From G965195345 sp965277775 (GTDB lineage Bacteria > Pseudomonadota > Gammaproteobacteria > CAKMZV01), in the NCBI GenBank assembly GCA_965277775.1, contig OZ255843.1:2000108-2064107 (forward strand): a stretch of 64,000 nt of DNA, in the 5' to 3' direction. Made by a program: the position numbers and the translations under genes. The notes beneath the pieces are model-generated. The model saw nothing but the letters and a program-made list of their open reading frames with translations, did no database searches and was not told the origin of the DNA. This document shows, piece after piece, positions 43,325 through 53,244 of this stretch. Every line of letters starts with the position of its first letter. Within the stretch, counting starts at the first letter, position 1.

Positions 43325-44106
43325 ATCACCCAATATTATTAGTATTCGCGGGCATAATTGGCGTGGTATTTGGCAGCTTCATCAATATGTTGGCCCACCG
43401 CATTCCAATCATGCTCAATTGGGCCGAGGCGCCAGCCGAATACCACAGATACAACTTATTCGTTCCGCGTTCGCACTGTCCCCACTGTGCCAAAACCATT
43501 CCTATCCAATACAACATCCCATTGCTTGGATATTTATGGCTCAGGGGGCGGTGTCATCATTGCAAACATTCAATCGCCCTTCGCTATTTACTCGTTGAAC
43601 TTGTGTGTTTGGGGATTGGATTATGGTTGGCTTGGTACTGGCAAGGGCTGATCACCTTAATCTTGGTCATTCCATTATCCATCGCTGTACTCATCACGGT
43701 TATTGACAGTGAATATATGCACATTCCAGATGAATTGAGTTATATTTTATTGTGGAGCGGATTGCTGGTCAATGCCCTGCCTGATTTGGCTTTTGTTTCT
43801 TTGCACAATGCCGTTTTCGGGGCGATGGCTGGCTATTTGAGCTTGTGGTTCATCCATCACCTATTCAAGCTGGTTAGAGGCGTTGAAGGGATGGGTCATG
43901 GCGATTTCAAATGCTTTGCCGCATGGGGTGCTTGGTTAGGATGGACGTCATTGCCTGGGCTTATGATCATAGCCGCTGGTGGTGGTTTGATTTTTGTACT
44001 CCTCAATAAGCTCGTATCCAAAACATTTGATTGGAAGAAACCCATAGCCTTTGGTCCTTGGCTGTGTTTTGCTGGCAGTTCATTGTTACTGTTGAGTCTG
44101 ACATAG
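43318..44106 (+). CDS. pilD: Type IV prepilin peptidase/N-methyltransferase
   Basis: Inner-membrane aspartyl protease that cleaves and methylates type IV pilin and type II secretion pseudopilin precursors. GTG 43318 gives 262 residues that begin with the first helix, as in the family; ATG 43267 would add 17 residues lying inside ispA. Signatures: GVVFGSFINMLAHRIP, the zinc-binding pairs CPHC and CHHC around residues 50-80, and catalytic aspartates in TVIDSEYMHIPDE and GHGDFKCFAAWGAWLG. The start overlaps the end of ispA. No pilus or secretion gene accompanies it. Confidence 0.93.
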   Translation: MLDHPILLVFAGIIGVVFGSFINMLAHRIPIMLNWAEAPAEYHRYNLFVPRSHCPHCAKTIPIQYNIPLLGYLWLRGRCHHCKHSIALRYLLVELVCLGIGLWLAWYWQGLITLILVIPLSIAVLITVIDSEYMHIPDELSYILLWSGLLVNALPDLAFVSLHNAVFGAMAGYLSLWFIHHLFKLVRGVEGMGHGDFKCFAAWGAWLGWTSLPGLMIIAAGGGLIFVLLNKLVSKTFDWKKPIAFGPWLCFAGSSLLLLSLT

Positions 44107-44137
44107 AACAACGCAATGAAAACTTCTTAAGGCAGAG

Positions 44138-44899
44138 ATGAAAAACCAGAACGGCATTATTTTAAAGTCCAAAGCCGAGATAGAGAAAATGCGCACAGCA
44201 GGCAAAATTGCGGCTGAGCTGCTCGATTGGATTAGCCCCAAAGTCGTTGAAGGCGTCTCAACCGAATGGCTCGATGCGGTTTTACACGATAGAATGGTCA
44301 AAGAATACCAAGTCATTCCTGCCCCGCTAAATTACAAAGGCTTTCCCAAATCGGTCTGTATTTCAATCAACCATCAAGTGTGTCATGGCATTCCGAGCGC
44401 GCGCCTTCTAAAAAATGGTGACATCGTCAACATCGATCTGACGGTCATTAAAGACGGTTGGTACGGCGACACCAGTCGGATGTTTGAAGTCGGAGCGGTC
44501 AGTGTTGCAGCCAAGCGCTTATGTCAAGTCACCAAAGCGTGTTTGGATGAAAGCCTTGCTTTAATCCGACCCAACGTCACCTTGGGCGACTTGGGTGCCT
44601 ATATTCAGAATAAGGCTGAAAGCCTGGGTTATTCAGTGGTGCGCGAATACTGTGGTCATGGTATTGGTCAATCGTTTCATGAACCCTTACAAGTTTTGCA
44701 CTATGGCCGACCTGGGGAAGGCGTGGTGTTACAAGAAGGTATGACGTTCACCGTAGAACCCATGATTAACATTGGCAAACGCCAGACCAAAGTATTGCCA
44801 GATGGGTGGACCGTCGTGACGCGCGATCGCTCATTATCGGCTCAATGGGAGCACACGATTGCTGTAACCAGTCAAGGTTGTGACATTTTGACGCTTTGA
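44138..44899 (+). CDS. map: Methionine aminopeptidase type I
   Basis: Removes the initiator methionine from nascent proteins. The 253-residue sequence has all metal ligands in family context: VNIDLTVIKDGWYGDTSRMF (two Asp), REYCGHGIGQSFHE (His), TFTVEPMINIGK (Glu) and AQWEHTIAVT (Glu). Cys-containing VCHGIPSAR is also conserved. It lies 31 bp after pilD and 16 bp before glnD; the map-glnD pair is common in gammaproteobacteria. Confidence 0.97.
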   Translation: MKNQNGIILKSKAEIEKMRTAGKIAAELLDWISPKVVEGVSTEWLDAVLHDRMVKEYQVIPAPLNYKGFPKSVCISINHQVCHGIPSARLLKNGDIVNIDLTVIKDGWYGDTSRMFEVGAVSVAAKRLCQVTKACLDESLALIRPNVTLGDLGAYIQNKAESLGYSVVREYCGHGIGQSFHEPLQVLHYGRPGEGVVLQEGMTFTVEPMINIGKRQTKVLPDGWTVVTRDRSLSAQWEHTIAVTSQGCDILTL

Positions 44900-44915
44900 G
44901 TCATGGTGACTGATT

Positions 44916-47573
44916 ATGGAACATCTCTTTGCAGGCATTGATCAGATAAAACAAGCGTGGCATTCGGGGAAAATGCCCATTGATTTAATACGACAGGCCA
45001 TCAAAGTCATGAGTGATGAGCAAAAGGCCGTCTATCTCAGCGATCCCAGGCAAGCCCCAGTAAAATCATTGATTCATCAAAGAGCTGTGTTTTTTGATGC
45101 TTTGTTGTCACTCATGTGGGAACGCCTTATTAAGAATGACGCTTACAGCTTGATTGCCATTGGCGGCTATGGTCGGCGTGAACAATTTCCTTTTTCAGAC
45201 ATCGATGTGCTCATTTTGTGCCCAAACATTGAGGCGGCGGAGCAAGATGAGCATTTATCGCAATTTATCCGTCATCTGTGGGACTTGGGCATGACAGTCG
45301 GGAGTAGCGTTCGTGAAATTGAGCACTGTCAAGTTGATATCCAAAACGATATAAATTTTGCCACTGCAGTGCTTGAAATCCATCAAATTTGTGGCAGTGT
45401 GCCATTGTTCGAGGCGTTTACCGAAGCGGTCAAACCGGGGGTGATGCTGACAACCGAGAAATATCTTCAATCAAAATTAGAAGAGCAACAAAAACGCTAT
45501 TCACAATACGAGGATACGGGTTACAGTGTAGAGCCCAACATCAAAGAATGCCCAGGCGGATTGCGCGACATTCAGATGATTGTGTGGATTGCGAAATTTC
45601 ATTTTTACCCATTGGACAGCAAAGACCTCGTGGTTCAAGGGTATCTGACTGAAGATGAGTATAAATCACTCAATCGCGCGACCAAATTTTTGTGGAATGT
45701 GCGCTTCGGATTACATCTGAACTGCGGTCGGGATGAAAATCGGCTGTTGTTTGAGCATCAACGCGCCTTATCCAAAACTTTACATTATGAAGACACCAAC
45801 ACCCATCTTGGTGTGGAGCATTTTATGCATCGGTGCTACAAGACCCTGCAAGAAGTGCAGCTGTTGAACGAGTTAATCGTGAAATACTTCAGAGAGCGTT
45901 TACTCAGTGCCCAAAAAGAAACGCCAATTGAGCAACTGAATCGACGATTTCAAATCAGTCGCAATCAAATAGAGACGCGAAACGACAAGGTTTTTCAGTA
46001 TGCCCGTTTTGCCTTATTAGAAATATTTTTGCTGTTACAGAAAAACCCAAGTGTGGATGGCATCAGCGCGAAGACTATCCGCGAAATCAGACATTCGTTG
46101 TATTTAATCGATGATGATTTTCGCAATGACACGCGTCATCGCAGTTTATTCATCGAGTTGCTTAGGCAGCCAAAAGCCATCACTCGGGTTTTTATGGAAA
46201 TGAATAAATTAGGCGTGTTGGAGAGTTATATTCCCGCTTTTGCCCAGATCAAAGGCTTGATGCAATTTGATTTATTTCATACATATACAGTCGATGCGCA
46301 TACCATGTTGGTTTTGCGCAATGTGCGCCGAATGTTTTCGCTCAAGTATAAAAACGTCAACCCCACGGCGTACCAAGTGTCTCAAACCATCCCCAAACCA
46401 GAAGTGCTCTACATAGCGTGTCTCTTTCACGATATAGCCAAAGGTCGAGGCGGCAGGCATGAAATATTGGGTGCCGACGATGTTGAAGCTTTTGCTCAAC
46501 ACCATTATTTAAGCAAACAAGATGTGTATTTATGCTCATGGTTGGTGCGAAATCATCTGGTATTTTCCAATACAGCCCAAAAGAAAGACATCAATGACCC
46601 CAGAGTCATTGAAGAGTTCAGTTTGATTATTCCCAACACCATATTTTTAGACTCCTTATTCCTACTGACTGTGGCCGATGTCCAAGCAACGTCTAAGTCA
46701 TTGTGGAACAACTTTAAAAACACCTTATTCACCCAGTTATGGAAAAGCACGCGTCAGCGACTGCTGAGCAGCACCGACCAACCCATCAATGAAGATATTT
46801 TGTTGGAAAACGTCAAAGATGAAACCATCAGTAGTTTATTAGAATTCATGCCGTTCGATAGCATTCAAAAGCTATGGCAACCTCTAACACCGCTGTATTT
46901 TTTGAGTCATCGCCCAGAGCAACTGCTGTGGCATACTTTGACTTTGCACAACAACACGGATGACATTTGTATTGCGTTGCGCACCAACATGGACCAAACG
47001 GCTACGGAATTGATGATTTATACCAAAAGGCAAAAATATCAATTCAGCACCATCATTGCGGCGCTTGATGTATCTGAAAATAGCGTTCTACATTCGACGG
47101 TCATTCGTACCTTGGACCATCATGTTCTCTTAACATTCACCATACAATCCAAAAAAGAAAATCGCATCATTCATGAAAAAACTTACAAGGCATTGAGCCG
47201 TTTGATACGTACTAATTTACAAGCGTTAAATGGTGAGGATTTACCTGACTTGCCTCCAGCCAAACGCTTAGCCGATCGCAGATCGTTGTATTTAAACATT
47301 GAAACAAAGATTGTATTTACCCAGGACGCCAAAAACAATGCCACAGTCATGATGATCAGTTGTAGAGATCGACCCAGTTTACTCAGTTTAATTACTCGGC
47401 AGTTTAATTTAAACAAAGTCCTGGTGGTTGGCGCGCGTATCCAAACGTCTGGTGCGCGCGTTGATGATATTTTCACCATCACAGATGTGCACGGTCAGCC
47501 CATAAAAGATGCTCAGTTTCAGGCTAAATTAAGGGATGCGATAAAAAATCAATTGGATCAGGAGTCGGCATAA
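44916..47573 (+). CDS. glnD: PII uridylyltransferase/uridylyl-removing enzyme GlnD
   Basis: Bifunctional nitrogen sensor that uridylylates PII proteins when glutamine is low and removes UMP when it is high. It has 885 residues. The nucleotidyltransferase motif GGYGRREQFPFSDIDVLIL is at about 82-100. GlnD-specific PNIKECPGGLRDIQMIVW follows. The HD domain (CLFHDIAKGRGGRHE) is near residue 507. Two C-terminal ACT domains follow (about 700-780 and 808-885, ISCRDRPSLLSLITRQFN). The family's usual GRGELHP is here GRREQFP. No glnB/glnK gene is in the window. Confidence 0.95.
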   Translation: MEHLFAGIDQIKQAWHSGKMPIDLIRQAIKVMSDEQKAVYLSDPRQAPVKSLIHQRAVFFDALLSLMWERLIKNDAYSLIAIGGYGRREQFPFSDIDVLILCPNIEAAEQDEHLSQFIRHLWDLGMTVGSSVREIEHCQVDIQNDINFATAVLEIHQICGSVPLFEAFTEAVKPGVMLTTEKYLQSKLEEQQKRYSQYEDTGYSVEPNIKECPGGLRDIQMIVWIAKFHFYPLDSKDLVVQGYLTEDEYKSLNRATKFLWNVRFGLHLNCGRDENRLLFEHQRALSKTLHYEDTNTHLGVEHFMHRCYKTLQEVQLLNELIVKYFRERLLSAQKETPIEQLNRRFQISRNQIETRNDKVFQYARFALLEIFLLLQKNPSVDGISAKTIREIRHSLYLIDDDFRNDTRHRSLFIELLRQPKAITRVFMEMNKLGVLESYIPAFAQIKGLMQFDLFHTYTVDAHTMLVLRNVRRMFSLKYKNVNPTAYQVSQTIPKPEVLYIACLFHDIAKGRGGRHEILGADDVEAFAQHHYLSKQDVYLCSWLVRNHLVFSNTAQKKDINDPRVIEEFSLIIPNTIFLDSLFLLTVADVQATSKSLWNNFKNTLFTQLWKSTRQRLLSSTDQPINEDILLENVKDETISSLLEFMPFDSIQKLWQPLTPLYFLSHRPEQLLWHTLTLHNNTDDICIALRTNMDQTATELMIYTKRQKYQFSTIIAALDVSENSVLHSTVIRTLDHHVLLTFTIQSKKENRIIHEKTYKALSRLIRTNLQALNGEDLPDLPPAKRLADRRSLYLNIETKIVFTQDAKNNATVMMISCRDRPSLLSLITRQFNLNKVLVVGARIQTSGARVDDIFTITDVHGQPIKDAQFQAKLRDAIKNQLDQESA

Positions 47574-47627
47574 TTGTTAAGTTGGATCGCGTGAAATCAT
47601 GCCTGCTGTTATAAATTTGCTGGCGGT

Positions 47628-47633
47628 TATAAT
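47628..47633 (+). promoter_or_regulatory. Candidate -10 box for dsbD
   Basis: A perfect TATAAT 39 bp before the dsbD ATG. No good -35 is visible at 16-18 bp, so it is tentative. Confidence 0.35.
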
Positions 47634-47672
47634 GAAAGACAAAATGCCTATAAGGATACCAAACATAAATCA

Positions 47673-49976
47673 ATGAATCATCGCGTCAATCCTCTCACCG
47701 AACCAACGCCAAATATTGCGCCAAGCATTCATCTCAGTGGCAAAGCCCACCTTATTAAAAAAGGGTTGTTTGCTTTGCTTTGGGTGTGCTTAACCAGCTC
47801 AGTCTATGCGACCAGTCTATTCGATTTGCCCAGTTTATTCGGCAATAAAAAAACCGTATTACTGCCACCAGAACAAGCTTTCAGTGCTGAATTTCAACAG
47901 CAAGCAGACGGCACAGGGGAACTATTTTTTACCGTTGAAGAGGGCTACTACCTTTATCAGGATAAATTCAAATTTACCTTAGACGATGTGCCATTAATGG
48001 TGCAATCGCCTTTGCCCAAAGCGACCATGAAAGACGATTTGACCTTTGGTCAAGTCGCTGTTTATGATCAGTCGGTGATTTTAAAATTGTCTGCATTGGG
48101 TTTACAAAAAGGCGGGACGTTAATTGCACGTTTTCAAGGTTGTGCTGATCAAGGCGTGTGTTATCCGCCCCAAAAAGCCAGTTTTGAGGTTAAACCAAAG
48201 CAACTAAAACAACTGACACCACTAACCTCGAGCCAAGATATTCTGCCGGCAAACGAAGCATTTAAGGTCAGCTTCATGCGAAAATCTGATGGTTCAGCCA
48301 TTGTCCATTTTGATGTGGTCCCTGGTCATTATTTGTACAAAGATCAGTTTAGGGCCAAGTTGGATCTCCAAGCCATCCCCGTTTCCTTGCCTCAAGGCAC
48401 CATGAAAGACGACCCTTTGTTTGGCAAAGTGTCCGTCTTTACCCAACCTGTGTCATTGCTATTAAAAGCGGAAGACACTGAAAGCGGTGGCCTGCTCAAT
48501 GTTCGCTATCAAGGGTGCGCCGACATTGGTATTTGTTATCCACCACAGTCTTTCAAAACGCAATTAGAACCCCAGCAGGGTTCATCAATCGGCACTCAAA
48601 CACCTCAGCCCACCAATGTTCAATCGACCAACAAGATTTCTGGTCAGATTGAATCTGAACAGACTTTGATTATAGAAACCTTGCAATCGGGTCAATTTTG
48701 GGGCATCTTATTATTGTTTTTTGTCTCTGGACTATTGCTGGCATTTACCCCCTGCGTATTGCCCATGATTCCCATCCTATCGAGCATCATTATTGGTCAA
48801 AATCCTGACCAAAATCCAGCGCAAAAAACGAATACAAAAAATGCATTCATCATCTCCTTGGTGTATGTACTGGCCATGGCGTTTACTTATACAATCGCTG
48901 GTATATTGGCGGGCGTATTTGGCGAAAACCTGCAAGCGGCTTTGCAAAATGTTTGGGTGATTGCATCCATGTCTGGCATATTGTTATTGTTGGCCTTGTC
49001 GATGTTTGGATTTTATGATTTACAAGTCCCAGCTTTTATTCAAACCCGCCTAACATTGTTGAGCAATAAGCAAAAAAACACCTCACTGCTCGGCGTGGCA
49101 ACCATGGGGTTCATTTCAGCCTTAGTTGTTGGCCCTTGCGTGACGCCACCATTGACAGGTGCATTGATCTACATTGGCCAAACAGGCGATGCCGTACTGG
49201 GTGGATTTTCACTTTTTGCTTTGAGTATGGGCATGGGATTGCCCCTCATCATTTTTGGCACAACGGCGGGCAAATTCATGCCCAAAACCGGTCCATGGAT
49301 GAATGTGGTTAAATTGGGATTTGGGGTGATGCTGATTGGATTGGCGATCTGGCTGCTCGATCGCATCGTCCCCGTTTGGGTCTCAATGATTCTATGGGGC
49401 GTGTTGTTCATTGTTTGTGCCATTTATATGGGCGCCTTTGAACCCCTGGCAAAAAGAGGCTGGTCAGCCCTATGGAAAGGTCTGGCGTGGGTACTGCTCA
49501 TCATGGGCGCCATTTTATTACTCGGGGTTGCCAGTGGCGGCAGAAGTCTGCTTCAGCCTTTGGAAAATTTGGTTGCCACTGCTAATACTGCGACCGCTAA
49601 GCAACAAAAAGTTGAGGCCTTTGTGACCATTAAATCGGGTACTGCAATCGAAGACGTGATTACAAGTGCACGTGCACAACAACAACCCTTAGTGATGTAT
49701 GTTACGGCGAAGTGGTGTGTGTCTTGCAAAGAATTGGCCGCCTTGACCTTTAACGAGGCTGAAGTCGCTCAAAAACTCAATCAACTGGGTGCCATAAAAA
49801 TTGATGTCACCGACAACACTGCAGATGACAAAGCATTCATGAAAAAATATGGCATCATTGGTCCGCCAGCGATCATTTTTATTGGCAAAAGCGGACAAGA
49901 ATTGGAAAATCTAAAAACTGTCGGATTCGTCAGTGCTTCCGACTTACTCAATCGATTGCATGAACTCTCTCTCTGA
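47673..49976 (+). CDS. dsbD: Thiol:disulfide interchange protein DsbD with duplicated N-terminal domain
   Basis: DsbD carries electrons from cytoplasmic thioredoxin to periplasmic partners. At 767 residues it is about 200 longer than E. coli DsbD. After a signal segment (FALLWVCLTSSVYA, ending near residue 47) come two tandem alpha domains, about 65-175 and 195-310. Each has its own redox pair: GCADQGVCYPP in the first and GCADIGICYPP in the second. The membrane domain (about 340-610) has the two cysteines FTPCVLPMIP and VVGPCVTPP. The C-terminal thioredoxin domain has WCVSC with Cys682 and Cys685. The end overlaps pdxH by 17 bp. Confidence 0.95.
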   Translation: MNHRVNPLTEPTPNIAPSIHLSGKAHLIKKGLFALLWVCLTSSVYATSLFDLPSLFGNKKTVLLPPEQAFSAEFQQQADGTGELFFTVEEGYYLYQDKFKFTLDDVPLMVQSPLPKATMKDDLTFGQVAVYDQSVILKLSALGLQKGGTLIARFQGCADQGVCYPPQKASFEVKPKQLKQLTPLTSSQDILPANEAFKVSFMRKSDGSAIVHFDVVPGHYLYKDQFRAKLDLQAIPVSLPQGTMKDDPLFGKVSVFTQPVSLLLKAEDTESGGLLNVRYQGCADIGICYPPQSFKTQLEPQQGSSIGTQTPQPTNVQSTNKISGQIESEQTLIIETLQSGQFWGILLLFFVSGLLLAFTPCVLPMIPILSSIIIGQNPDQNPAQKTNTKNAFIISLVYVLAMAFTYTIAGILAGVFGENLQAALQNVWVIASMSGILLLLALSMFGFYDLQVPAFIQTRLTLLSNKQKNTSLLGVATMGFISALVVGPCVTPPLTGALIYIGQTGDAVLGGFSLFALSMGMGLPLIIFGTTAGKFMPKTGPWMNVVKLGFGVMLIGLAIWLLDRIVPVWVSMILWGVLFIVCAIYMGAFEPLAKRGWSALWKGLAWVLLIMGAILLLGVASGGRSLLQPLENLVATANTATAKQQKVEAFVTIKSGTAIEDVITSARAQQQPLVMYVTAKWCVSCKELAALTFNEAEVAQKLNQLGAIKIDVTDNTADDKAFMKKYGIIGPPAIIFIGKSGQELENLKTVGFVSASDLLNRLHELSL

Positions 49977-50592
49977 CCATCGTTTTGACTATGCGACTGG
50001 ACAACTGAATCGGGCAGATTTAGCGCCAGAACCCTTGGACTTTTTTCAGCAATGGTTAGACCAAGTCAAAGCGGTTAAGCTCGATTACAACGCCATGAGC
50101 GTAGCGACCGTTGACAAGCAAGGACAACCGTCGTCACGAGTGGTGCTTTTAAGGGACATTCAGCCAAACGGATTGGTCTTTTATACAGACAATCGCAGCA
50201 ATAAAGCCCAAGACATTGAAGCCAATGGCTCGGTTGCCGCCTTATTTTATTGGCATGAATTTGAACAACAGGTGCGTATTCAAGGTCAAATCGAAGCGCT
50301 GGATTTTGCCGTTGGGGATCGTTATTTTCAAACGCGGCCAAGAGCATCTCAACTGAGTGCCAGTGCTTCATTTCAGAGCAGTGTCATCGACAATAGGCAA
50401 ACGCTTGAACAAGCAGTGGATCACTTGAGCGCACAATATCCAAAGACCGTCCCAACCCCCCAACATTGGCAAGGCTACCTCATCAAACCGCATTATTGGG
50501 AATTTTGGCAAGGCAGAATAGGGCGATTACACGATCGATTTTGCTATCAAAAACAGCAAGATCAGTGGTGCATAGAACGCTTATCGCCGTAG
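49960..50592 (+). CDS. pdxH: Pyridoxamine 5'-phosphate oxidase
   Basis: FMN enzyme that oxidises pyridoxine or pyridoxamine 5'-phosphate to PLP. ATG 49960 gives 210 residues and overlaps dsbD by 17 bp. An upstream in-frame codon at 49933 adds nine residues inside dsbD and is not favoured. Family segments: NAMSVATVDKQGQPSSRVVLLRD, FYTDNRSNKAQDI, ALFYWHEFEQQVRIQG, FQTRPRASQLSASAS, and the C-terminal EFWQGRIGRLHDR, where FMN and PLP contacts lie. Confidence 0.96.
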   Translation: MNSLSDHRFDYATGQLNRADLAPEPLDFFQQWLDQVKAVKLDYNAMSVATVDKQGQPSSRVVLLRDIQPNGLVFYTDNRSNKAQDIEANGSVAALFYWHEFEQQVRIQGQIEALDFAVGDRYFQTRPRASQLSASASFQSSVIDNRQTLEQAVDHLSAQYPKTVPTPQHWQGYLIKPHYWEFWQGRIGRLHDRFCYQKQQDQWCIERLSP

Positions 50593-50599
50593 ATAATCG

Positions 50600-50605
50600 T
50601 ATAAT
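50600..50605 (+). promoter_or_regulatory. Candidate -10 box for mnmG
   Basis: TATAAT 38 bp before the mnmG ATG in a 50-bp gap after pdxH. The -35 would lie in the end of pdxH and is weak. Confidence 0.4.
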
Positions 50606-50642
50606 ACGCCCCTCATAATCAATCGTAGGTTTTATTCACAAA

Positions 50643-52535
50643 ATGATCCATTGGCAAGATAAATTTGAAGTCATTGTTATTGGCGCAGGTCATGCAGGCA
50701 CAGAAGCGGCATTGGCGAGTGCACGTATGGGCGTCAGAACCTTACTGTTGACGCATAATTTTGAAACATTGGGTCAGATGAGTTGTAATCCCTCGATTGG
50801 AGGCATTGGCAAAGGGCATCTGGTCAAAGAAATCGATGCATTGGGTGGGGCAATGGCAACCGCAGCAGACTGCTCTGGCATCCAATTTCGGACTTTGAAT
50901 GCCTCAAAAGGGGCAGCCGTCAGAGCAACACGTGCTCAGGCGGATAGAAGTTTGTACCGACAAGCCATACGGCATCAATTAGAAAATGCTGAAAATTTAC
51001 ATATTTTCCAACAAACCGTCGATGATTTGATTTTAAAACAAGGTAAGGTCGTCGGAGTGGTTACTCAGATTGGCGTAAGATTTGCGGCTCAATCCGTTAT
51101 TCTGACAACGGGGACTTTTTTGGGCGGCAAAATTCACATTGGTTTAGAGCATTTTCAAGGAGGGCGTGCAGGCGACCCACCAACCATCAGCCTGGCCAAG
51201 CGGCTACGGGAAATGGCATTGCCCGTCGGGCGATTGAAAACGGGCACCCCGCCCAGAATTGACAAACGCACGGTTGATTTTTCAAATTTAGAAATCCAAG
51301 CGGGAGACACCCCTGTGCCCGTTTTTTCGTTTATGGGTTCGGTCGAACAGCACCCTCGGCAAGTTGCTTGCCACATTACCCATACCAACGAAAAAACCCA
51401 TGAACTCATCGAACAAGCACTGAGTCGTTCGCCATTGTATGGTGGGGTTATTGATGGCATTGGTCCGAGATATTGCCCATCGATTGAAGACAAAGTGGTG
51501 CGCTTTTCAGAGCGCGCATCGCATCAGATTTTTATTGAGCCAGAAGGGCTAGACGCCATAGAGCTGTATCCCAATGGCATTTCTACGAGTTTACCCTTTG
51601 ACGTTCAGGTGGCGATAGTTCAATCGATTAAGGGTTTTGAACAAGCCCACATCACCCGACCGGGTTATGCCATAGAGTACGATTTTTTTGACCCCAGACA
51701 TTTGCGCGCGTCATTGGAGGTCAAATCTATAGAGGGCTTATTTTTTGCTGGGCAAATCAACGGCACAACGGGTTATGAAGAGGCAGCGGCGCAAGGGCTG
51801 TTAGCCGGTGTCAATGCGGCGCGCCAAACGCAACAATTAGAGCCATGGACGCCAGGGAGAGATGAGGCTTATCTTGGTGTTTTGGTTGATGATTTAATCA
51901 CTCAAGGCACAAAAGAGCCTTATAGGATGTTCACATCCCGCGCTGAATATCGATTGCTGCTACGCGAAGATAATGCCGATCAAAGACTCACCGCCAAAGC
52001 CTATGAGATGGGCATTGTCAGCACTCATCGTATGGCGGTTTTAGAAAAAAAATGGCACGCCATCGAACAAGAAGCAGCACGATTGCGCGCAACGCGTATT
52101 TTTCCTGATAAATTGAGCGCGCAAGGCAAGAAGATGTTGGGAGAGTCATTGACCAAAGACGCCACATGGGAAGCGTTATTGAAACGCCCAGCAAACACTT
52201 ATAAAGCCCTGGCCACCTTGCCAGATTTTCAAGCACCCCCCTTAGATCCGATTGTCATCGAACAAGTGGAATCACAAATCAAATATTCAGGTTATATAGA
52301 ACGGCAGAAGTTAGAAGTTGAAAAACACAAACGCCTTTTTAAACAAAAAATCCCCGAATCATTGGATTACAGCAAGGTCAAGGGACTGTCCAATGAGGTG
52401 CAACAAAAATTACAACAATTTCAGCCTGAAACGCTCGGACAAGCCAGCCGTATTTCTGGTGTAACGCCAGCCGCCATAAGCATCCTGATTGTGGCAATAA
52501 AGCAGCATTACGCGGCCACAAAGCTGAACGCTTAA
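50643..52535 (+). CDS. mnmG: tRNA uridine 5-carboxymethylaminomethyl modification enzyme MnmG
   Basis: With MnmE, this FAD enzyme adds (carboxymethyl)aminomethyl groups at U34 of several tRNAs. It has 630 residues. The N-terminal FAD site is VIGAGHAGTEAALASARMG. Others are MSCNPSIGGIGKGHLVKEIDALGG, RGPAVRATRAQ-like KGAAVRATRAQADR, GGRAGDPPTISLAKRL and LKTGTPPRIDKRT, with FFAGQINGTTGYEEAAAQGL near residue 365. The C-terminal MnmE-binding helical domain ends with ISGVTPAAISILIVAIK. It heads mnmG-rsmG-parA-parB, an order often near oriC. Confidence 0.97.
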   Translation: MIHWQDKFEVIVIGAGHAGTEAALASARMGVRTLLLTHNFETLGQMSCNPSIGGIGKGHLVKEIDALGGAMATAADCSGIQFRTLNASKGAAVRATRAQADRSLYRQAIRHQLENAENLHIFQQTVDDLILKQGKVVGVVTQIGVRFAAQSVILTTGTFLGGKIHIGLEHFQGGRAGDPPTISLAKRLREMALPVGRLKTGTPPRIDKRTVDFSNLEIQAGDTPVPVFSFMGSVEQHPRQVACHITHTNEKTHELIEQALSRSPLYGGVIDGIGPRYCPSIEDKVVRFSERASHQIFIEPEGLDAIELYPNGISTSLPFDVQVAIVQSIKGFEQAHITRPGYAIEYDFFDPRHLRASLEVKSIEGLFFAGQINGTTGYEEAAAQGLLAGVNAARQTQQLEPWTPGRDEAYLGVLVDDLITQGTKEPYRMFTSRAEYRLLLREDNADQRLTAKAYEMGIVSTHRMAVLEKKWHAIEQEAARLRATRIFPDKLSAQGKKMLGESLTKDATWEALLKRPANTYKALATLPDFQAPPLDPIVIEQVESQIKYSGYIERQKLEVEKHKRLFKQKIPESLDYSKVKGLSNEVQQKLQQFQPETLGQASRISGVTPAAISILIVAIKQHYAATKLNA

Positions 52536-52589
52536 ATCGTCATACCACCGCTTTGTTGTGCTGACATTGTGTATTAGCAGACTCCAATC

Positions 52590-53243
52590 ATGCAAGAGGA
52601 CCAACAAAATTTGCCCCATTTGCCACTGAAATCGCTGTTAGACGCGCAAGCGATTGATCTGAGCGTCCAGCAAAGCAATGCATTGATTCTGTTATTAGAA
52701 GAGCTGTTTAAATGGAATCAACAAATGAATTTAACGGGCATTCAGCGGTTTGACAAAGCTTTGACGCATCATATTATGGACAGTTTGAGCGTCTTGCCGT
52801 GGATTGATTCAAACGCCATACTGGATTTTGGCACTGGTGCAGGATTCCCAGGTTTGCCATTGGCCATTGCTTTGCCCCATTGTCAGGTGACATTGGTTGA
52901 ATCAAATTCTAAAAAGTGTCGTTTTATTCGGCACATAAAACGATTATTGAAATTGGAAAATGTTGCGATTATGAATAGTCGCATGGAGCAAATCAAAGGG
53001 CGTTCATATGATCAAATTATCACCCGTGCTGTCACGGATTTATCACAAATTTGGTCTTTATGTCTTCCTGCTCTGGCAGAAAAGGGTAAAATTATTGCCA
53101 TGAAAAGCACGGTCAATTCGGATGAAATAGCGGCGTTAAAAACACAATTTGACATACAGGTGTCCGTGATTCAACTAAATAAAATTGCAGAACTTGATCA
53201 ACGCTGTTTAGTCACAATGAATCAATATTTTGAACCAACCTAA
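52590..53243 (+). CDS. rsmG: 16S rRNA m7G527 methyltransferase RsmG
   Basis: Methylates G527 of 16S rRNA using S-adenosylmethionine. It has 217 residues. The SAM loop is ILDFGTGAGFPGLPLAI, followed by VTLVESNSKKCRFI and the catalytic-face ITRAVTDLSQIW. The N-terminal helix includes LLEELFKWNQQMNLTGI. It follows mnmG by 54 bp. The stop is one base before parA begins. Confidence 0.96.
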   Translation: MQEDQQNLPHLPLKSLLDAQAIDLSVQQSNALILLLEELFKWNQQMNLTGIQRFDKALTHHIMDSLSVLPWIDSNAILDFGTGAGFPGLPLAIALPHCQVTLVESNSKKCRFIRHIKRLLKLENVAIMNSRMEQIKGRSYDQIITRAVTDLSQIWSLCLPALAEKGKIIAMKSTVNSDEIAALKTQFDIQVSVIQLNKIAELDQRCLVTMNQYFEPT

Positions 53244-53244
53244 G

